Notes under the pieces: model-generated
Told to the model about the DNA's origin: nothing
The model's input: only the letters and a program-made list of their open reading frames with translations
Databases searched by the model: none
Shown: positions 1-6,305 of the stretch, in pieces
Numbering within the stretch: position 1 is the stretch's first letter
Layout of the letters: each line of letters opens with the position of its first letter
Program-made: the position numbers and the translations under genes
Assembly (NCBI GenBank): GCA_008501785.1
Contig: QQUD01000967.1
Coordinates: 1-6,471, forward strand
Reading direction: 5' to 3'
DNA: 6,471 nucleotides
Source: Chloroflexota bacterium
GTDB taxonomy: Bacteria > Chloroflexota > Anaerolineae > Promineifilales > Promineifilaceae

Positions 1-1
1 G

Positions 2-3001
2 GCCGTTTCCGACAACCGCAGCTATGAACGACTACCCGGTGGTGAACGAGGCAACAGCACGAATACGTTTAAAAACACGGCCGATTTTGTGCTAAACGAT
101 ACACCCAATCCACAAAACAGCGGCAGTCCCATGACACCATTTCCCGACGATACATTAGCCATTTATATCGAAGCCCCTACAAATATTGCCCCTGCTGAGA
201 TATTTGAATATCAGATTATTGTTGAAAATAGGGCAAGCGTTGATGCAGAGGATGTGTTTGTGGGTGTGCCTGTTTCTGATGCGTTTAATGTGTTGGCATT
301 GCCGGATGGGGCTGTCATCAAAAATTCGCGTATTGAGTTTGTGATTTCGACTATTGGTGTGGGTGAGTCGGTAACGGCCGTTGCCCAAATAGAAAGCCCC
401 GCTACCTATTTAGACACAATCATCGGTGGCTACTATGCTGAATCCGATAACTTGCTTCGGGCATATGGCCCATTACAAATGTTAACCATGTCTGGTGGCT
501 CGATTCCCATTGCTACGGCCAGAACTTTGGAAGGGAATACGGTTAGCGTTGAAGGTGTAGCTGTCATGTACACGGGTGGTTTTTATGCTGGCAGCACCAG
601 CACTAAATTTTATATTGAAGATGAGAGCGGCGGCGTGCAGGTGTATGTGCCTGGTGGCATTGATGATGTTGCTATCTCTATTGGTGATCGTGTGCAGGTG
701 ACGGGGGAAGTCACTTATTATCGAGATACAGTTGAAGTGGTCCCTAATGATTTTGTAAGTGATATCGAAGTTGTGGAGCAGGGAGCGGAATGGGAGCCGA
801 CTGCGATTGCTATTGACGATTACAAAGTGGATGATGACGTGATAGGGCGGCTGACGACGATTGCGGGAACGGCCGTTCGCATCGAAGAGTTCACCTACTC
901 CTACGAAATGGACATTGCGGACGAGACGGGCAATATAATCACTCTTTACATTGACAAATTGACCGGCATTTCTACTGAAATTTATGATGTAGGCAGTCAA
1001 TACAGTGTCACTGGTATTAGTGAATTTTACAGTGGCCGTTACCAGATTTATCCGCGCGTGCAGGACGACATCCAGCAGGTTTTTCCGCCAGAACTGCTGG
1101 TTTCGCAGTCGGGGCCGTTGAGCGTGCTGCCGGGTGAGGAGGTGGTGTTTGAGATAACGGCCGTTAATCACACCGATAGCCTGTTGACGAATGTGGTGAT
1201 AACGGCAGTTTCCCCCGCATCCACCGAAATCAGCACAATTTCCGAAGGTGGCGAGATTCAAAATAACGATGGCACTGTTGGTATGACCTGGATGGTGCCA
1301 GAACTGGCTGCAAATGGCGGTGAGGTCGTATTGCAATACACTGTTACCCCTGTGGCGGGTGTGCAAATGATTGAAGCACTGCCTGCTGTTGGTAGCGCTG
1401 ATGAATGGGTTGAGCAAGTCTATTCTGCTGGGTATCGCACTTTTATTGGAGAAAGTGGTGTGCCCATTTGGGCAATCCAAGGAGATGGGTTCAGATCGCC
1501 CTACGTCAACAAAGATGCCACAACGCAAGGCATTGTCACCGGCGTTTTTCCTGAGATGAATGGATTTTGGCTGCAAGAATTTGAGACGGATGATAATGTT
1601 GCAACTTCTGCTGGCGTTTTTGTATTGATTGATGAGTTTGAGATACCAGTCGCTGCTGGCGATTTTATTCAGATAAGTGGGCGTGTGCGCGAGCTGTCTG
1701 GTCAAACTACGCTGTACCCAAACACAACAGAACAAATCAGCATCATCAGTTCTGAAAATGAACTGCCTCAGTCTGTTGCCTATGATCCTCCAGAAAACAT
1801 CGACGAGGCACAAACCTATAAAGAATCCTTAGAAGGCATGTTAGTAGAAATTGCTGACCCGGCACTGGTTATTGCGCCGACGACGCAGTATGGCGAATAT
1901 GTGCTGGTGCGTGACAAGTGGGGCGTCGACACCGTAGCCCGAACTGAAGATGTTGGCTATTTGATGTATGTCGATGATGGTTCAACGATGCGCCATGAAG
2001 ATCAATCGACGATGGCTTATGCCGTTGTCAAGGGCAATGTTGTTGAAGGTGTGGTCGGGCCGTTGGCTTTTACATTTGACAATTACAAGATTGAATCAAT
2101 TGTCCAGCCGCAAATTTATGGCGAGGTGATGAACTTGCCAACGCTGCCAGAAGTGGGACCAAATCAGTTTAGTGTGGTGACGTTTAATGTGGAGAATATG
2201 TTTGACAATCGTGATCCGCATCCGTCGAGTCCGGAACGGCCGTCACGCTCTCAATACGCCCACCGGCTGCTAAAACTGGCCGACGCCATTCAACGGCTGG
2301 GTGCTCCCACCATCGTTGGCCTGCAAGAAGTGGAAAATATTGATGTGCTAGAAGCGTTGTTAGAACTAGAAGAAATGGCTGCTTATGGATACGAACCGTA
2401 TCTAATTGAAGGATATGATTCGCGAGGTATTGATGTCGCTTATCTGGTGCGCAGCGAGCAAGCAACGGTGGGCTTGGTCACGATTGAGGGGGCTGGTGAA
2501 GAACTATTTAACCGTCCGCCATTGCTGTTGCAAGCTACCATCCATCTCGATAGTGGCGATCCGACCGTTTACCTTCTCAACAATCACTTCTTGTCACTTT
2601 CGGGTGGCGAAGAGGCAACCGAGCCGGTGCGCTCGGCTCAGGCTGCATGGAATGCGGAGCGAATGACACAAATTCTGGCAGATGATCCAGACGCTCATTT
2701 TGTTGTACTGGGTGATTTGAACTCGTTTTACCAAACATTGCCGCTGGACACGCTGCAAGACGCAGGTTTGCGCCATGCGTATGATTTTGTTGAGGATGGA
2801 CCCGTACCATACACCTACATTTACGAAGGCCGTACCCAATCCCTTGATCACATTTTGATGACAGATGGATTGTTTTCACAGCTAATCTCTGTGCAAACGC
2901 TGCCCATCAATGCGGATTACCCGATGGCGATGCCAGATGACGTTTCGGCACGACGATTATCAGACCACGATCCGCTCATTGTTGTGTTTGAATGGGAATA
3001 G
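2..3001 (+). CDS. Secreted multidomain nuclease (lamin-tail / OB-fold / EEP), 5'-truncated by window edge
   Basis: Likely an extracellular DNase/phosphodiesterase of the ExeM/NucH type. The frame is open from base 2, so the GTG at 89 is internal; 999 residues are visible. Domains by visible residue: end of a lamin-tail domain (1-42; SYERLPGG and ADFVLNDTPNPQNSG are typical closing motifs); Ig-like/DUF11-like module (about 50-160); OB-fold-like modules (about 167-250 and 265-358); second DUF11-like module (about 364-452); third OB-like module opening IQGDGFRSP (about 489-582), the hallmark segment of this nuclease family; EGMLVEI linker; EEP domain (about 723-999). EEP residues all present: N729 (TFNVEN), E776 (GLQEVEN), D811/Y814 (RGIDVAY), H862 (NNHF), D905 and N907 (GDLNS), D949 (SLDH), D988-H989 (LSDHDP). 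The family is metal-dependent and secreted; signal peptide would lie upstream of the window. The protein ends right after the EEP domain, with no sorting or membrane segment. No terminator directly follows. Substrate is inferred. Confidence 0.9.
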   Translation, partial: AVSDNRSYERLPGGERGNSTNTFKNTADFVLNDTPNPQNSGSPMTPFPDDTLAIYIEAPTNIAPAEIFEYQIIVENRASVDAEDVFVGVPVSDAFNVLALPDGAVIKNSRIEFVISTIGVGESVTAVAQIESPATYLDTIIGGYYAESDNLLRAYGPLQMLTMSGGSIPIATARTLEGNTVSVEGVAVMYTGGFYAGSTSTKFYIEDESGGVQVYVPGGIDDVAISIGDRVQVTGEVTYYRDTVEVVPNDFVSDIEVVEQGAEWEPTAIAIDDYKVDDDVIGRLTTIAGTAVRIEEFTYSYEMDIADETGNIITLYIDKLTGISTEIYDVGSQYSVTGISEFYSGRYQIYPRVQDDIQQVFPPELLVSQSGPLSVLPGEEVVFEITAVNHTDSLLTNVVITAVSPASTEISTISEGGEIQNNDGTVGMTWMVPELAANGGEVVLQYTVTPVAGVQMIEALPAVGSADEWVEQVYSAGYRTFIGESGVPIWAIQGDGFRSPYVNKDATTQGIVTGVFPEMNGFWLQEFETDDNVATSAGVFVLIDEFEIPVAAGDFIQISGRVRELSGQTTLYPNTTEQISIISSENELPQSVAYDPPENIDEAQTYKESLEGMLVEIADPALVIAPTTQYGEYVLVRDKWGVDTVARTEDVGYLMYVDDGSTMRHEDQSTMAYAVVKGNVVEGVVGPLAFTFDNYKIESIVQPQIYGEVMNLPTLPEVGPNQFSVVTFNVENMFDNRDPHPSSPERPSRSQYAHRLLKLADAIQRLGAPTIVGLQEVENIDVLEALLELEEMAAYGYEPYLIEGYDSRGIDVAYLVRSEQATVGLVTIEGAGEELFNRPPLLLQATIHLDSGDPTVYLLNNHFLSLSGGEEATEPVRSAQAAWNAERMTQILADDPDAHFVVLGDLNSFYQTLPLDTLQDAGLRHAYDFVEDGPVPYTYIYEGRTQSLDHILMTDGLFSQLISVQTLPINADYPMAMPDDVSARRLSDHDPLIVVFEWE

Positions 3002-3022
3002 TTTCCATTTAAAACTGTCATT

Positions 3023-3076
3023 TCGACGAGTCTTCGAAGAGAAATCCCCTCGACGAGTCTTCGAAGAGAAATCCCC
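3023..3076 (+). repeat. Perfect tandem duplication of a 27-nt unit
   Basis: Positions 3023-3049 and 3050-3076 are identical 27-mers beginning TCGACGAGTCTTCG and ending GAAATCCCC. Each contains the 10-nt perfect palindrome TCTTCGAAGA (3031-3040, 3058-3067). There is no spacer, so this is a slippage-type or element-internal duplication and not a CRISPR array. Confidence 0.9.
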
Positions 3077-3102
3077 CGTATTTGAAAAAACAGGGATTTC
3101 TC
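3066..3102. repeat. 10-bp stem-loop inside the repeat cluster
   Basis: GAGAAATCCC (3066-3075) pairs perfectly with GGGATTTCTC (3093-3102) around a 17-nt A/T-rich loop. It lies 65 nt after the nuclease stop codon. No T tract follows on the + strand, so I read it as part of the repeat element; mRNA 3'-end protection is possible but unproven. Confidence 0.6.
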
Positions 3103-3146
3103 GAAGGATACTACGCAGGGTCTCAGCACAGGCTCTACTAATAAAG

Positions 3147-3249
3147 TTGTCATTTCGAACGCAGTCTTCGGAGTGAGAAATCTTGCTTCGTGTCTGTCAA
3201 GAACCCTCTGCCTCAAAGCAAGATTCCTCGGCAGACCTCGGAATGACAA
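3147..3249. repeat. Inner inverted-repeat element of the cluster (about 103 bp)
   Basis: TTGTCATTTCGA (3147-3158) and TCGGAATGACAA (3238-3249) form the ends with one mismatch. The inner arms AATCTTGCTT (3179-3188) and AAGCAAGATT (3216-3225) are perfectly complementary over 10 bp. The arms differ in length in the middle, giving a long imperfect hairpin like a small palindromic repeat element. It is wholly inside the outer 3013-3317 repeat, so the cluster looks like one element inserted in another or a composite of diverged copies. Confidence 0.7.
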
Positions 3250-3317
3250 TTGCATGACAAATTTCTTCCTTATTTTGTTCTGGGTCTTTCCGGCATAGAC
3301 TACTCGAAATGACAGTT

Positions 3318-3625
3318 GTAGCGAGTAATTGCTTTATTACGGCGCTTGTAGGATTGCCGTTTCCCAATGATTCTTCATTGCGCATAGTGACACTCAAATA
3401 GGAACCGTCAAACGACCATAGTGGGTTTGAGTGTCGGCTGCCTCCGCTTGTTGTGATGGGTGTAAATTTAGGTGAAAATTCGACTTCAGGTATTTGTGTG
3501 GGCGAGATAGGTAAAGGTGTTGGTGTCCATGGTGGGTTGGGTGTGTTAGTTGAGACTAAGGGAATGGTGAATTTGGTGGACGTGGGTGTTGGAGTGGAGA
3601 CTTTAGCCGGTTCATAAGCACCCGG
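3318..3625 (-). pseudogene. Relic of a Thr/Pro-rich linker plus TolB/WD40-type beta-propeller blade
   Basis: Reading the minus strand from 3625 down to the repeat boundary gives about 102 codons with no stop. The first part is low-complexity Thr/Pro/Ser (STPTPTSTK, TNTPNPPWTPTPLP, PTQIPEVEFSP), like the stalk linkers of Chloroflexota surface and sensor proteins. It leads into ITTSGGSRHSNPLW then SFDGSYLSV, closely resembling the 'SPDGxxLAF' strand of TolB/WD40 propeller blades. There is no start codon: an in-frame TAG lies at 3626-3628 and the first possible start (TTG, 3408-3406) is already inside the blade. Downstream the frame runs into the repeat cluster. I therefore read it as an interior fragment of a decayed or rearranged gene. 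The alternative is chance antisense coding of a G/T-rich stretch, which would explain the Thr/Pro part but not the blade motif. Confidence 0.55.
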
Positions 3626-3646
3626 CTAAAGTCTCCACTCCTTTTT
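3591..3646 (+). terminator. Perfect 20-bp stem-loop followed by five T (intrinsic terminator or dispersed palindrome)
   Basis: Arms 3591-3610 and 3622-3641 are perfectly complementary over 20 bp (GGAGTGGAGACTTTAGCCGG and its complement), with an 11-nt loop (TTCATAAGCAC). TTTTT follows at 3642-3646 on the + strand only, so as a terminator it would act on rightward transcripts, insulating the downstream promoter. It is almost 600 nt past the nuclease stop. A 20-bp perfect stem is longer than most intrinsic terminators, so it may instead be a mobile palindrome or an inverted duplication of the relic gene's edge. Confidence 0.65.
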
Positions 3647-3667
3647 ATGGGAGTAGAACTTACCTGC

Positions 3668-3697
3668 TTGAAATGCGTATTGGTTTGTAGCTAAAAT
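3668..3697 (+). promoter_or_regulatory. Putative sigma70-type promoter for the lipoprotein/DinB operon
   Basis: TTGAAA at 3668-3673 (5 of 6 to TTGACA) and TAAAAT at 3692-3697 (5 of 6 to TATAAT) are separated by 18 nt. Initiation near 3704 would give a leader of under 20 nt that still includes the Shine-Dalgarno. It lies just after the strong hairpin, as expected for an independently transcribed unit. Confidence 0.5.
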
Positions 3698-3706
3698 GAA
3701 ACCGAT

Positions 3707-3713
3707 AGGAGGG
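3707..3713 (+). promoter_or_regulatory. Strong Shine-Dalgarno (AGGAGGG)
   Basis: AGGAGGG ends 7 nt before the ATG at 3721 and fixes that start. It is a near-complete anti-16S match, suggesting efficient translation. Confidence 0.85.
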
Positions 3714-3720
3714 TTTTACA

Positions 3721-4581
3721 ATGAATGTTATTAGAAATCAGCGATTTGTATTGTTTTTTGTGGTAGCAGCTTTTTTGATGGGTACGACCGCTTGCGCCAC
3801 AGTTGCTTCCCCTGGTGCTGTGCAAACAAAGTCGGAGACCGTTGAGTTAGGAAGTGCAGACTCGGTTCGGGTTTCGGTTGACGCTGGCATCGGTGAATTG
3901 TATGTTGAGGCCGGAGCCTCTGAATTGCTGAATGCGGATTTTCGGTACAATATTGACGAATTGGAACCGGATGTAACCTACGATGTTGATGACGATACCG
4001 GGCGATTGCGAGTTTTTAATAAAGACAATATAAATGTAATACCCACTGGCGAAGTCGAAAGTGAATGGCGCTTGCAATTTGCTGAAGATGTGCCGCTGGA
4101 AATGAATTTGAATCTGGGTTTGGGGGATAGTGATATGGACTTGAGTGACTTGATAGTGACAAGCTTGGAAGTCAGTGCTGGTGCGGGACGTTTAGACTTA
4201 AACGTTGGCAATCAAACATTGGATCGGTTGAGGGTTGAAGCTGGCTTGGGCGATGTGAAGGTTGATGTGGCTGGCGGGACGATTGGTCGTTTTGATTACC
4301 AAAGTGGCGCTGGATCGACTCGGATTGATTTGCGCGGCGCGTGGGAAGATGACTTAGTAGCCACGATTGAAGGTGGGTTGGGTGATTTAACTGTCATTGT
4401 TCCGCGTGACACAGGTGTACGAATTGAGGTTAATCTGGGTTTGGGGGACATTAATGCAGATGGCTTCCGCATTGATGGCAGCGCTTATGTGAATGATGCG
4501 TATGAAAATGGGGACGATGTTACCCTTTCGATTGATATTCAAGGAGGAGCAGGTTCTGTAACCCTTGAAATGGGAGAATAG
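3721..4581 (+). CDS. Putative lipoprotein with toast-rack-like GxG repeat domain
   Basis: A 286-aa exported protein. Residues 9-24 form a hydrophobic signal segment and Cys25 (GTTAC) is a likely lipidation site, though -3 is Thr and not the usual Leu/Val, so the lipobox is imperfect. The mature part is a beta-repeat: GxG followed by acidic/beta residues at 56-58 (GIGEL), 133 (GLGDS), 154 (GAGRL), 175 (GLGDV), 196 (GAGST), 219 (GLGDL), 240 (GLGDI) and 276 (GAGSV). The step is exactly 21 residues from 133 to 196, then 23, then 21. This is the pattern of toast-rack/DUF4097/LiaF-C-like beta-sheet stacks, whose biochemical role is poorly defined; I infer a cell-surface structural or envelope-stress role only from the family. 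The start is set by AGGAGGG. Its TAG is directly followed by the ATG of the next gene, indicating co-transcription and probable translational coupling. It is G/T-rich throughout and lacks the ACGGCCGT palindrome found in both larger genes. Confidence 0.8.
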   Translation: MNVIRNQRFVLFFVVAAFLMGTTACATVASPGAVQTKSETVELGSADSVRVSVDAGIGELYVEAGASELLNADFRYNIDELEPDVTYDVDDDTGRLRVFNKDNINVIPTGEVESEWRLQFAEDVPLEMNLNLGLGDSDMDLSDLIVTSLEVSAGAGRLDLNVGNQTLDRLRVEAGLGDVKVDVAGGTIGRFDYQSGAGSTRIDLRGAWEDDLVATIEGGLGDLTVIVPRDTGVRIEVNLGLGDINADGFRIDGSAYVNDAYENGDDVTLSIDIQGGAGSVTLEMGE

Positions 4582-6300
4582 ATGTCAGCAATTGATGTAT
4601 ATCTTGAGGTTCGTGAGGATGGGCAGTGTATTGCACATGTATTGGCACTGCCCGGATGTTTTGTGGTGGGGAATGATCAAGAAGCTGCGTTGAACAACGT
4701 GTCAGAGGCGGTGCAGGGATATGCATCATGGTTGGAGATGCATGAGAAAACAATAACCCTCCCCGATCAACTAATCACACTGACTGTTGCTGAAACGCTT
4801 CGTGGTGTTGGTGCATTGCATCCTGGTGATCAAATGGCGCTGTTTTCGCCAGAAAAAAAGCCTTTATCCCGCGAAGAATTAGCAAGATTGCTCCAATTAG
4901 CCGCTTATAATCGGGCGGATTTGTTGGCGGCAGTGCGGGGTTTGTCTGGTACTATGCGTGGTTGGCGGCCTGGCCCGGATCGCATGTCGATTGATGATAT
5001 TTTGCGTCATATTGGCAGAGCGGATCGCTGGTATGTGTCGCGATTGAAGGGCACGGCAGAGCTGCCTGAAGATTGGTTTGCTTTTGATGACCAGATGCCT
5101 GTGATGCAATTTTTGCGACTGATGCGAGAAACGGCCGTTTCCCACTTCCAACACCTCTCAGACGACGAACTATCCCGCATCACCACCCCCACTTATCGCA
5201 CCCAAAACCCAACTGAACAATGGACTGCTCGAAAAGCGCTGCGCCGCTTTTTAGAACATGAGCGTGAGCATCTGGCACACATCCATGAAAATTTGGCACT
5301 GTGGCGGCAACAGTTCAAGGCCCGATTGGCTGCTGAACGCGCCCACTTTTTGCTTCAATATCGCAGTTTGAGTGAAGATGTGTTAACACAGCAACCTGTT
5401 GTAGATGATTGGACTGCCAAAGCTTTGCTGCCGCATGTGGGAGCCTGGGATGCTTTTCACACAGAGCGGTTGGATTTGGTGCATAACGGCCGTCTCTCCG
5501 ACATCGAAATCCTTGGCGAAACCATCCTCAACGACCGCAACGCACAGCTGCACCAAAAAATGAAAGACATTCCGCTAGAACAAGCTTTTGCACTTTGTTT
5601 GAAAGAGCGTGGTGGTTATAAAGCGATGTTGAATCGTGTATCGGATGCTGATTTGCATCGCACTATCCGGATGCCAAATGGAGAGCGTTCAACCATTGCT
5701 GTCTGGGCGAACCGGCGCTGGCGGCATGACATGACACACGGGGATGAGTTGGCGGCATGGCGAAATGCCCTGCCACGAGATATTTTGTTTGGGACAGGGC
5801 CAAAATATTTACTAACAGGGATTTTGAATGCCTCACGCAAAGCGTTTTTAGAATTGGTGCCGATGCTGTCTGAGCAGGAGCGGCATGAGAAACTGGTTTG
5901 TGGCGAATGGACGTTGAAAGACCTGGTTGGGCATCTTGCCGATTGGGAAATGGTGGGTGTTGGTGGCTTGCAGAAATTGTCAATTGGGCAGCTTCCAGAA
6001 TATGACGAGATAATCACTGATTTTGACTTATTCAACAGTCGCCATGCCGCTATCCGTAAGGATCAACCGTGGTCTAAGGTGTGGTCTGATTTTGAATCGA
6101 CGCGAAAACAACTGCTGGATTTGTTGGCCCGAGTGACGGATGATGATTTGAAACGGCCGTTTACCGCCTCATGGGGTCCCACCATTCATGGCTATTACCT
6201 CACTGTCGTCTGGGCTGTACACGAAATGGAACACTCAGTAGATGTGCGCCAAGCCCTGCAACTCCCCAACTTGCCCAAGCGTCTACGTAAACACGATTAG
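4582..6300 (+). CDS. HicB-like domain fused to three tandem DinB-type domains
   Basis: A 572-aa cytoplasmic protein with no signal or membrane segment. Residues about 3-60 form a HicB-like fold (VYLEVREDGQCIAHV, LPGCFVVG, then EAALNNVSEAV). Three four-helix DinB/DfsB-superfamily modules follow, each with a helix-2 His and a terminal HxxxH: module 1 about 95-240 (H143; H226/H230), module 2 about 250-395 (H285; H382/H386), module 3 about 405-560 (H451; H547/H551). Each first His follows a conserved Trp segment (GWRPGPDRMSIDDILRH, DDWTAKALLPH, GEWTLKDLVGH). In the superfamily these His bind a divalent metal, and characterised members are thiol-dependent transferases or isomerases; the substrate here is unknown. 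Usual DinB proteins have one domain of about 150-170 aa, so three intact copies are unusual. No HicA toxin is adjacent, so the HicB-like part is probably not an antitoxin. The start is supported by GGGAG (4572-4576), 5 nt upstream, inside the previous gene. Contains three copies of the ACGGCCGT-core palindrome. Confidence 0.85.
   Translation: MSAIDVYLEVREDGQCIAHVLALPGCFVVGNDQEAALNNVSEAVQGYASWLEMHEKTITLPDQLITLTVAETLRGVGALHPGDQMALFSPEKKPLSREELARLLQLAAYNRADLLAAVRGLSGTMRGWRPGPDRMSIDDILRHIGRADRWYVSRLKGTAELPEDWFAFDDQMPVMQFLRLMRETAVSHFQHLSDDELSRITTPTYRTQNPTEQWTARKALRRFLEHEREHLAHIHENLALWRQQFKARLAAERAHFLLQYRSLSEDVLTQQPVVDDWTAKALLPHVGAWDAFHTERLDLVHNGRLSDIEILGETILNDRNAQLHQKMKDIPLEQAFALCLKERGGYKAMLNRVSDADLHRTIRMPNGERSTIAVWANRRWRHDMTHGDELAAWRNALPRDILFGTGPKYLLTGILNASRKAFLELVPMLSEQERHEKLVCGEWTLKDLVGHLADWEMVGVGGLQKLSIGQLPEYDEIITDFDLFNSRHAAIRKDQPWSKVWSDFESTRKQLLDLLARVTDDDLKRPFTASWGPTIHGYYLTVVWAVHEMEHSVDVRQALQLPNLPKRLRKHD
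5128..5141. repeat. Best copy of a dispersed HIP1-like palindrome, core ACGGCCGT
   Basis: GAAACGGCCGTTTC is a perfect 14-nt palindrome. Exact AACGGCCGTT copies lie at 373-382, 868-877, 1156-1165, 5130-5139 and 6152-6161 (the last is 12 nt, AAACGGCCGTTT). AACGGCCGTC, one base off, lies at 2235-2244 and 5485-5494. The window itself opens with GGCCGTTTCC, probably another copy cut by the edge. By uniform chance the 10-mer would be expected about 0.006 times in this length. All copies are inside the nuclease and DinB genes, encoding TAV, R-P or N-G-R depending on phase, so selection is on DNA and not on protein. Confidence 0.8.
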
Positions 6301-6305
6301 TCCGC

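Larger units (their letters stand above)
3013..3317. repeat. Nested inverted-repeat cluster (MITE/REP-like intergenic element)
   Basis: The region is bounded by 21-nt terminal inverted repeats, 3013-3033 and 3297-3317, matching at 19 of 21 positions, including a perfect 14-nt outer part (AACTGTCATTTCGA and its complement). Inside are further copies of the same unit, consensus GTCATTTCGA...AGTCTTCG...GAGAAATC: direct at 3017-3049, 3050-3077 (lacking its first bases) and 3149-3186; inverted at about 3093-3115, 3216-3247 and 3297-3313. No transposase is present, so it would be non-autonomous. Units starting GTCATTTCGA and reading into GAGAAATC are, from memory, a common dispersed intergenic repeat in environmental bacteria; copy number in this genome cannot be seen here. 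Short open frames across it, encoding repeated RRVFEEKSP on the + strand, are artefacts of the repeats. Confidence 0.8.

Noticed and set aside
482..1813. Long open frame on the minus strand inside the nuclease gene
   Set aside because: It is rich in His, Asn, Arg and Ser without recognisable domains and lies opposite a frame with clear DUF11/OB motifs; it is an antisense shadow of the coding strand's codon bias.
3023..3076. CRISPR-like direct repeats
   Set aside because: Only two copies, immediately adjacent, with no spacer and no cas gene nearby.
2910..3176. Open frame on the + strand encoding a doubled RRVFEEKSP
   Set aside because: It runs from the wrong frame of the nuclease 3' end into the 27-nt tandem repeat; the repeated peptide is produced by the DNA repeat.
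3197..3397. Minus-strand 66-codon open frame with ATG at 3397
   Set aside because: The ATG is internal to the propeller relic and the second half is translated repeat element; kept only as part of the relic.
3389..3435. 10-bp inverted repeat GACACTCAAA / TTTGAGTGTC
   Set aside because: Lies within the relic coding frame with a 27-nt loop and no T tract; about one such match is expected by chance in a window of this size.
3320..3590. Riboswitch or structured leader upstream of the lipoprotein gene
   Set aside because: No conserved riboswitch core recognised, the promoter lies downstream at 3668-3697, and the stretch reads better as a minus-strand gene relic.
4582..4770. HicB antitoxin of a toxin-antitoxin pair
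   Set aside because: No HicA-like small toxin is adjacent and the domain is fused to a 500-residue DinB array.
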